From contig USGR01000012.1 of assembly GCA_900554165.1 (NCBI GenBank), positions 1 to 11,829 on the forward strand: a stretch of DNA of 11,829 bases, written 5' to 3'. The DNA is from an uncultured Oscillospiraceae bacterium. Its GTDB lineage: Bacteria > Bacillota_A > Clostridia > Oscillospirales > Acutalibacteraceae. Both the position numbers and the translations under genes were made by a program. A model generated the notes under the pieces. It saw nothing but the letters and a program-made list of their open reading frames with translations, did no database searches and was not told the origin of the DNA. Shown here one piece after another: positions 6,917-11,829 of the stretch; position 1 is the stretch's first letter; the number at the start of each line of letters is the position of its first letter.

Positions 6917-7010
6917 AAAGTTCTCCTATCTAAAACTTATAATAATTTAAATAATCCGTTTACCTTGCTTCCCCATCTTGAAAACAAGAATATTTTTTAA
7001 GATATATGCA

Positions 7011-7886
7011 CTACTGCATTGCTGCTTCTGTAAGTTTTGCGGGAAGATAAACAGAAAAAAGCGTATTATTTATATTTGTTCCCACAAGCTCTGATGCTTT
7101 ATCCAAGCATGCGCATATATTTCTTATTTTTTCAGCGCCAAAAGCAGCCGATATATCAGCACAGATTTTACTCCCGCTTTCTCCGTACTTCATCATAAGG
7201 GCCGCCGAAAAAGCACTATATAAATATTTTACTCCGCTCTCAGCCTGCTTGCGCGTGCGTATAAGGCTGCACTTTACAATCAGATTATATTCGTCTCTGT
7301 CTATAAGCGCGCTTATTATACCGTCAAATATTTCCCGGTCGGCGTCTTCTTCATCGATTGAATTTTCGCCGATGTCGCAATTAACTGTAAAAATCTGCAC
7401 GCGCGAAAGCACCGTATCAAGCAACTCAGAGCGCGATTTACAGGTTAAAATAAATACCACGTATTCCGGCGGCTCCTCCAACACCTTTAAAAGCGCATTC
7501 TGCGACTGCTGAGACATATCCCCGGCATTTTTTATTATGTAAACCTTGCGCCGCCCCTCATTAGGAGCTATATACGCATCCTGCCGGATATTTCTTATAT
7601 CTTCAACATGCAGCGTACGCGCTCCCGTCCCCTCAATCACTAAGACGTCAGGGTGTATGCCGCTTTCCGCCTTGCGGCAATCTATACATGTTCCGCATGG
7701 TTTTTTCCCGTCGGATGTGCAAAGGGCGGCCTTTGCCGCATATCCGCATATGATATCGGCCACATTGGCATCTGCCGTCTCAAACAGCATTGCGTGCGGA
7801 AATCTTCCATTTTGCAGCATGTCAGATATATATTTCATTATTTCTGTCACGCTGTTTTCTGTTGCTGATTTTAATTTATTTTCCAT
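7011..7886 (-). CDS. holB: DNA polymerase III subunit delta-prime (clamp loader)
   Basis: A 291-residue AAA+ clamp-loader subunit that helps the DnaX-HolA-HolB complex load the beta sliding clamp on DNA. Visible are the N-terminal RFPHAMLFE strand, a zinc-binding cluster C56-x7-C64-xx-C67-xx-C70, the Walker-B-like strand VYIIKNAGDMS (115-125), and the ALLKVLEEPP block (131-140). The P-loop has decayed to TADANVADI (37-45) with no GK[ST], as is common for delta-prime, which need not hydrolyse ATP. The usual SRC motif reads S161-R-V163, keeping the arginine finger. It is a little shorter than the roughly 320-330 residues usual in Bacillus, mostly in the C-terminal domain. Only 7 bases separate its ATG from the decarboxylase stop and there is no clear ribosome binding site, which suggests translational coupling. 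Confidence 0.92.
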   Translation of the reverse strand: MENKLKSATENSVTEIMKYISDMLQNGRFPHAMLFETADANVADIICGYAAKAALCTSDGKKPCGTCIDCRKAESGIHPDVLVIEGTGARTLHVEDIRNIRQDAYIAPNEGRRKVYIIKNAGDMSQQSQNALLKVLEEPPEYVVFILTCKSRSELLDTVLSRVQIFTVNCDIGENSIDEEDADREIFDGIISALIDRDEYNLIVKCSLIRTRKQAESGVKYLYSAFSAALMMKYGESGSKICADISAAFGAEKIRNICACLDKASELVGTNINNTLFSVYLPAKLTEAAMQ

Positions 7887-7893
7887 AACAATT

Positions 7894-9315
7894 TTATTTT
7901 ACCACTTTAACGGTAAAAATTCCACAGCTTTTTAAGGCCGCCGACGCTCTTTCGTCTATAATGCCGCCCGGTATAGTAATAGGCGTACCCGGCGGGCATG
8001 GGCAAATGATTTCTGCAGCAATCCTGCCGCACGCCGCTTCACAGCCGACCTCCTCGAAATCGAGCAAAGAGGCTGCACGCGGAGACATCTGCATATCTAT
8101 ATACTTTCCATATAAAAAAGCCTTTCCTGCACAAATTTCCGTATTTTCATCGGTAATGCCGCAGGCTTTGCCAAGTCCATTTTTATCTGTAAAATCCGAC
8201 TGTAAAGGAATGTTAGCCGCATATTTTTCACCAATAAAGGACACCGCACTTTTAAACCGCTCAAAATCATTGTGCTTCAAAAATGGCGATGGAATAAATA
8301 CAATGTTGTTCCCATCGTACATTTCCGGCTCAATTTTGCACTCTCTGAACAATTCGGCTGCGGCTTTGCCGCTTATTCCCAACCGAGATGTGTTAAGTGT
8401 TATCCTCGCGGGGTCGCTGAGGCCGTTATATACGTCAAAACCGTATTGCAAGGCTTTTTCCTTTACAGATGAGCACTCATCGGCAATACGGCTAAAACTT
8501 TCTTTGCCGTAATCTTTCAGCCAGTTAACCGCCAATTCAAGCGACAGCATAATAAGATACGACGGACTTGTCGAGCCAAACATAGACATTGCATATTTAG
8601 CATTATGTAAATATCTGTCCTCGTGTATGCACAGCCACGCACCGCCGGTGAGCGCCGGCAGCGTTTTGTGCGCCGACTGAGCCGTCATCGATGCGCCCAT
8701 ATGTAAAGGATTTATACTTTTATCAAAGCAGCTGAGATGTGCCCCATGTGCACCGTCTACTAAAAGAGGTATATTATAATTACAGCACAATTCATATAAT
8801 TTGGCAGTATTATAAATCCTGCCATAGTAATCGGGATTAGTAATGTAAATAGCCTTTACATCATTGTATTCCCTCAGTATGGCTTCTGCTTTCATACATG
8901 TAAAATCATCAAGTGATTTTATAAATACCGGCGTAATATTCAGCAATATACATGCATTTATCGCTGATTTATGTAAACCTCCAGCGAATATTACCCTGCC
9001 GCCTTCACCCGCCGCTAAATACAGCATAGATTGGATGCAGAGCGTCGACCCGCCCGTTGAATAGAGCAACTTTTTTACGCCGAGCACATCTGCCACATAT
9101 CTTTCCGATGCAGCTATTGCGCCCATATCACTGTACAGGCTTTCAAGCCCGTCCAGCTCAGTTATATCATACTTTAAAATATCGTTAAATATGGCAAGCG
9201 CGTCGTTTTGCCGGCCGCCGTGGCCCGGCGTATGCATGCGGACGCGGCCTTTTTTTATATATTCATCAACAGCATAAAGCAGTGGAAATCTGCTCTTGTC
9301 AATACTATCTCCCAT
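7894..9315 (-). CDS. Orn/Lys/Arg decarboxylase-family PLP enzyme (YaaO-like)
   Basis: A 473-residue fold-type I PLP enzyme of the Orn/Lys/Arg decarboxylase major-domain family. Such enzymes decarboxylate arginine, lysine or ornithine to give polyamine precursors. Conserved elements are the N-terminal HTPGHGG (28-34), STGGST (86-91) and H115-K116 of the cofactor pocket, V187-DGAHGAH with D188 and H190, and the PLP lysine K217 in SAHKTLPALTGG. The size fits the short biosynthetic Gram-positive branch (Bacillus SpeA/YaaO), not the 700-residue acid-inducible enzymes with a wing domain. In Bacillus yaaO lies just ahead of tmk-yaaQ-yaaR-holB-yaaT; here the gene abuts holB directly. AAGGA lies about 12 bases before the ATG, a rather long spacing. 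Which amino acid is used cannot be told from sequence. Confidence 0.92.
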   Translation of the reverse strand: MGDSIDKSRFPLLYAVDEYIKKGRVRMHTPGHGGRQNDALAIFNDILKYDITELDGLESLYSDMGAIAASERYVADVLGVKKLLYSTGGSTLCIQSMLYLAAGEGGRVIFAGGLHKSAINACILLNITPVFIKSLDDFTCMKAEAILREYNDVKAIYITNPDYYGRIYNTAKLYELCCNYNIPLLVDGAHGAHLSCFDKSINPLHMGASMTAQSAHKTLPALTGGAWLCIHEDRYLHNAKYAMSMFGSTSPSYLIMLSLELAVNWLKDYGKESFSRIADECSSVKEKALQYGFDVYNGLSDPARITLNTSRLGISGKAAAELFRECKIEPEMYDGNNIVFIPSPFLKHNDFERFKSAVSFIGEKYAANIPLQSDFTDKNGLGKACGITDENTEICAGKAFLYGKYIDMQMSPRAASLLDFEEVGCEAACGRIAAEIICPCPPGTPITIPGGIIDERASAALKSCGIFTVKVVK

Positions 9316-9334
9316 AATTTTACTATGTCCTTTT

Positions 9335-9366
9335 AAAACGGCAGGAAAGCATTTTGGCTTCTGCCG
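9335..9366 (-). terminator. Intrinsic terminator after the racemase-like gene
   Basis: CGGCAG (9339-9344) and CTGCCG (9361-9366) pair, with an inner AAGC/GCTT extension and a 2-base bulge. On the minus strand the stem is followed by TTTTAAAA. It lies 38 bases past the racemase-like stop and about 20 bases before the decarboxylase start, so it separates the two genes or attenuates read-through into the decarboxylase-holB-ricT unit. Confidence 0.65.
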
Positions 9367-9382
9367 GATTTTAAGCCCGCTG

Positions 9383-9412
9383 TATGTGTAAAGCTATCAA
9401 GCTTTATACATA
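9383..9412. repeat. Inverted repeat across the racemase-like stop codon
   Basis: TATGTGTAAAGC (9383-9394) and GCTTTATACATA (9401-9412) pair over 12 positions with one imperfect pair around a 6-base loop. The right arm contains the stop codon of the minus-strand racemase-like gene. Together with the terminator at 9335-9366 it forms two stems in tandem. Confidence 0.45.
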
Positions 9413-10438
9413 TTCGCGCCTTATAAGCGGATTAATATAATAAGGGCTCACATCAAACGAGACCATATCTCCGACAGAACAGTCCATGCCGGTAATGTCT
9501 ATATGCGTAGTGGTGTAGCCCGGACGGCCTATTATGCGAACCTTGCGGCCCGACATATCACAGTATGATTTCCGTCCGCCAAAAATGCTGTGTCCCTTAT
9601 CGCTTGAAATAAGTAGTCCGTCGGCATAGCCCACCGGGACCGCCGCGACAAGCTTATTGGACCTTATTTTTACTCTCTGCTCGCCTATGGTCGTACCGGC
9701 TCTTACCCAGCGCATATCGCAGACATTAGATACCAGCCTGCCGACTTTGTCCAGCCCCCATTTGTCCTTTACATTCAGCCGACCGTACAGCGAATTTGAT
9801 ACCCTGACGGCGTCCATTCTCATCCACGGGTACATAAGCGCCGTTTCGTCTGCAGCTATATGCGCCATGCCGTAGGTCAGGCCCTCTCTGCTTAACGTCT
9901 GTAATATGCCGAGGAAGCTTTCGTACTGCATGCGCGCAAGCTTTTTGCCGGATTTCGGCGCCGTCTCAGTATATACGCCGGTTATATCTATATTTTTAAG
10001 ATATTTAATTGTCTGTGCGGCTTTTGCAGCCTCCGGCGGAGTAAAGCCGAAAAATCCCGCGCCTATGTCAAATTTCAGATGCGCCTTTGCCTGCTTTCCC
10101 GCCTGCTCTGCTATGCCGGACAAAAGTACGGCGGAGTCGTTTGATGCAACCGTTGCGGTTATGTCATACTCTATAATGCTGCGAACTTCCTCCTCCGTTG
10201 AGTATGGAGTAAGCAGCAGTACCTCAAGCATACGGTCGCTTGTCTTTATGCGCACGGCTTCTTCTATTCTCGATACAGCGACCATTCCCACATAATCTTT
10301 CAGTATGCTTGCAATGGCGGTATCGCCAAATCCGCTGCCATTTCCCGAAAGCACAGGTATTATATCGCTGCCGGCGGCTTTTTTTATCCTTTTAAAATTA
10401 TCTAAGAGCCTGTTTGTCTGAACCATAAGCGTAGTCAT
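9404..10438 (-). CDS. Alanine racemase-fold protein with degenerate active site (putative pseudoenzyme)
   Basis: A 344-residue protein with the two-domain alanine racemase layout: PLP-barrel N-terminal domain to about 225, then a beta domain with VPVGYADG (267-274). Normal racemases interconvert L- and D-alanine for peptidoglycan. Here the cofactor lysine of the VVKANAYGHG block is replaced: the equivalent IPVLSGNGSGFG (27-38) has S31 for lysine and S35 for the tyrosine. The KxDTGMGRxG block is KFDIGAGFFG (122-131), losing its arginine; HIANSAA is HIAADETA (193-200); the catalytic-tyrosine region VSYG aligns with TTIG (249-252); and the CMDQ block aligns with GYTT (307-310). VR...LYG (211-219) survives. 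The C-terminus is short. The frame is otherwise intact. ATG 10438 follows GGGGG at 8-base spacing; longer ATGs at 10453 and 10555 lack such sites. Function unknown: a non-catalytic binding or regulatory role is possible, ordinary alanine racemase activity unlikely. Confidence 0.85.
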   Translation of the reverse strand: MTTLMVQTNRLLDNFKRIKKAAGSDIIPVLSGNGSGFGDTAIASILKDYVGMVAVSRIEEAVRIKTSDRMLEVLLLTPYSTEEEVRSIIEYDITATVASNDSAVLLSGIAEQAGKQAKAHLKFDIGAGFFGFTPPEAAKAAQTIKYLKNIDITGVYTETAPKSGKKLARMQYESFLGILQTLSREGLTYGMAHIAADETALMYPWMRMDAVRVSNSLYGRLNVKDKWGLDKVGRLVSNVCDMRWVRAGTTIGEQRVKIRSNKLVAAVPVGYADGLLISSDKGHSIFGGRKSYCDMSGRKVRIIGRPGYTTTHIDITGMDCSVGDMVSFDVSPYYINPLIRREYV

Positions 10439-10654
10439 ATTTTTATCCCCCATAAAAAGATATTTCCCAGCCTCAATACAATAATCGGCAAAAATGCGCG
10501 GCCTGCACAAGCTATGCGACAAAATACTGCGCCGGTAAATTACCAATATAGTCATATTTAACTTGGCTTTACAATAAAAGCAGTTGCAATTAATTATTTT
10601 TATATTTACAGCAACCGCATAAAAGTTTACAAAGCATAGTTATATACCGCATTA

Positions 10655-10707
10655 AACAGAAAAAGCAATGGTATAACAACCGTCTCTGCGATTATTATAC
10701 CATTGCT
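10655..10707 (-). terminator. Intrinsic terminator of the ZIP transporter gene
   Basis: On the minus strand AGCAATGGTATAA (10695-10707) pairs perfectly with TTATACCATTGCT (10664-10676), a 13-bp stem with an 18-base loop, followed by TTTTCTGTTT. It begins about 20 bases after the ZIP stop codon and isolates that gene from the racemase-like gene. Confidence 0.85.
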
Positions 10708-10727
10708 GCTCTTAATAGGTCAAGTTG

Positions 10728-11498
10728 CTACAAGGCCACGTCAAGAAAAGTCATGGCGGCAAAGCCCAGCATTATCATAACTGCACCAAGCTTCTTATCC
10801 TCTGCGGCTTCAGGAATAAGCTCTTTTACTGTCACAAATATCATAGCTCCTGCTGAAAATGCCAATACATACGGCAGCATAAATGCCATGTGAGCAAGCA
10901 TTGCTCCTACTACTGCGGATATTGGCTCAACTATTGCCGAAAGCGCACCGCACATAAAGCTTTTAAGTCTTGATGCTCCGTCCTGCCTGATGGGCAGAGA
11001 AACGGCGGCGCCTTCGGGGAAATTCTGAAGTCCTATGCCCGTAGTAAGCGCTATTGCCGCCGCTACAGACTCCGGCTCCCCCGCGGCGCCGAACGCCACG
11101 CCGATAGCAAGGCCTTCAGGAATATTATGAAGTGTAACCGCAATTAATATAAGTATCCCCCTGCTTGAGCTGTCCTTTTTATCATCGCTGCGTTTTTTTA
11201 TTATGTCTAAAATCTTTGCGGCGGCTATTATAAATACTCCCCCGGCTATAAAGCCTATTGTAACAGGCAGCCATGCGTTGTCTCCTGCCTCCTCTGCTCT
11301 TTCTTTTGCAGGCAGCAGCAGCGACCAAAATGACGCCGACATCATTATTCCCGCAGAGAAGCCGCAGATTATCGCCATAAGCTTTTTATTTACCTTGTTG
11401 AAAAACAGCACCAGCAGTGAACCAAGCACCGTTATCAGCCAGGTGACAGTGCCTCCCGCCAGTGCGGCCCACGGGCCTGAGATTAATATATCCGGCAT
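10728..11498 (-). CDS. ZIP-family divalent metal transporter (GufA/ZupT-like)
   Basis: A 256-residue inner-membrane transporter of the ZIP family, which imports zinc and often iron or manganese. About eight hydrophobic helices can be drawn. The metal-binding helix motifs are H124-NIPEG129 in TM4 and N159-FPEG163 in TM5, with E191-P in the following helix. The cytoplasmic loop between TM3 and TM4 is charged (KKRSDDKKDSSS, about 101-112) and contains no histidine, unlike the His-rich loop of many ZIPs. The length is usual for the GufA branch. No good ribosome binding site precedes ATG 11498, but a stop codon two codons upstream in frame excludes a longer start there. It appears to be a single-gene unit with its own terminator and a structured leader upstream. 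Confidence 0.93.
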   Translation of the reverse strand: MPDILISGPWAALAGGTVTWLITVLGSLLVLFFNKVNKKLMAIICGFSAGIMMSASFWSLLLPAKERAEEAGDNAWLPVTIGFIAGGVFIIAAAKILDIIKKRSDDKKDSSSRGILILIAVTLHNIPEGLAIGVAFGAAGEPESVAAAIALTTGIGLQNFPEGAAVSLPIRQDGASRLKSFMCGALSAIVEPISAVVGAMLAHMAFMLPYVLAFSAGAMIFVTVKELIPEAAEDKKLGAVMIMLGFAAMTFLDVAL

Positions 11499-11829
11499 AT
11501 CCGTCTAATCCCGCACAATTCACTATCCCCCTGTCATTTTTTTAATACAAATATGTGTGCGGCCATATATTGCATCATTTGCACCAGAGTTAAACTGGTA
11601 CATTAACAATATATGGCTGCTTTGAAGCTGTGTTACTGTTCCCCATTTGCCGCTGATATACGCTGACGTCGGTCAGACAGTATATATAGCATCTTTTTTA
11701 AGAGACGTTAATATGTTTAGCAAAATTTTTCCGGCGGCCATGGCGGCATTTATCACCGACAAAGTCCGTTAACGAAGCTTTCTTATCAAAGCAGATGAAA
11801 AGCAGGAGCATGATGTACCAAGTACGGAA
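11499..11829. other. Gene-free end of the window upstream of the ZIP gene
   Basis: These 331 bases hold the ZIP upstream region with a nested hairpin (11559-11620), a small dyad CTGAC-GTCG-GTCAG (11663-11676), and a 19-codon plus-strand frame from 11712 that lacks a ribosome binding site. Near the end AGGAG (11804-11808) is followed too closely by ATG 11810 and ATG 11813 to be a convincing start, although a plus-strand gene could begin here and run out of the window. Nothing else was recognised. Confidence 0.5.
11559..11620. repeat. Nested inverted repeat upstream of the ZIP gene
   Basis: GCGGCCATATATTG (11559-11572) pairs with CAATATATGGCTGC (11607-11620), 14 positions with one G-U pair on the plus strand. 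The 34-base interior contains a second dyad, ACCAG-AGTTAAA-CTGGT (11583-11599). No T-run follows on either strand. It ends about 60 bases from the ZIP start codon on the minus strand, the position of a promoter or leader element, so a metalloregulator site or a structured leader is possible. Confidence 0.5.

Noticed and set aside
7546..7935. 129-codon plus-strand frame antisense to holB
   Set aside because: Shadow of holB; its translation has no recognisable domain and no separate ribosome binding site was seen.
7961..8512. 183-codon plus-strand frame antisense to the decarboxylase gene
   Set aside because: The opposite strand encodes a conserved PLP enzyme through its motif regions; the antisense translation shows no family motif.
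10439..10555. N-terminal extension of the racemase-like protein from ATG 10555
   Set aside because: No ribosome binding site precedes it, and the added residues are basic and unlike the family; ATG 10438 has GGGGG at good spacing.
1900..10675. The 11-mer GCAATGGTATA shared by the stems at 1900-1910 and 10665-10675
   Set aside because: Several 11-base matches are expected by chance in a window of this size, and the two stems have different partners, loops and tails.
11712..11771. 19-codon plus-strand frame starting ATG 11712
   Set aside because: Too short, without a ribosome binding site or a recognisable peptide family.

Overview
The window looks like chromosomal DNA of an anaerobic Gram-positive bacterium of the Bacillota, probably class Clostridia. 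The evidence is AT-rich intergenic DNA with strong GGAG-type ribosome binding sites, sigma-A-like promoters, and the order Orn/Lys/Arg decarboxylase (YaaO-like) - holB - ricT (yaaT), a variant of the yaaO-tmk-yaaQ-yaaR-holB-yaaT block known from Bacillus and clostridia. No tRNA, rRNA, CRISPR array, insertion sequence or prophage gene was seen. Nine protein genes are called. Start sites were refined from ribosome binding sites where these were decisive.

Layout from left to right. A PAP2-type membrane phosphatase (6-671, minus) diverges from a two-gene carbon module on the plus strand. The first gene of that module is an LDH-family NAD-dependent 2-hydroxyacid dehydrogenase (901-1836) whose specificity loop carries the malate-type arginine. 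The second is a short-form malic enzyme (1939-3111). A bidirectional terminator (3131-3169) separates the module from a convergent sugar-phosphate isomerase/epimerase TIM-barrel gene (3275-4162, minus). That gene and a GT4 glycosyltransferase (4413-5537, plus) are read from back-to-back promoters. A 476-base gene-free stretch containing a perfect 17-bp terminator stem follows. The rest of the window is read leftwards: ZIP metal transporter (11498-10728), its terminator, an alanine-racemase-like protein (10438-9404), a terminator hairpin, then decarboxylase (9315-7894), holB (7886-7011) and ricT (6916-6014). The last 331 bases hold a nested hairpin in the ZIP leader but no convincing gene.

The genes fall into small independent units. 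If the arginine loop works as it does in known malate dehydrogenases, the dehydrogenase and malic enzyme together would interconvert oxaloacetate, malate and pyruvate. The decarboxylase-holB-ricT run links a PLP enzyme with replication clamp loading and an RNA-processing factor, as in related genomes, but lacks tmk between them.

The two strongest leads are the alanine-racemase-fold protein, which is an intact reading frame that has lost the PLP lysine and nearly every other catalytic residue, and the LDH-clade enzyme with a malate-type active-site loop beside a malic enzyme.
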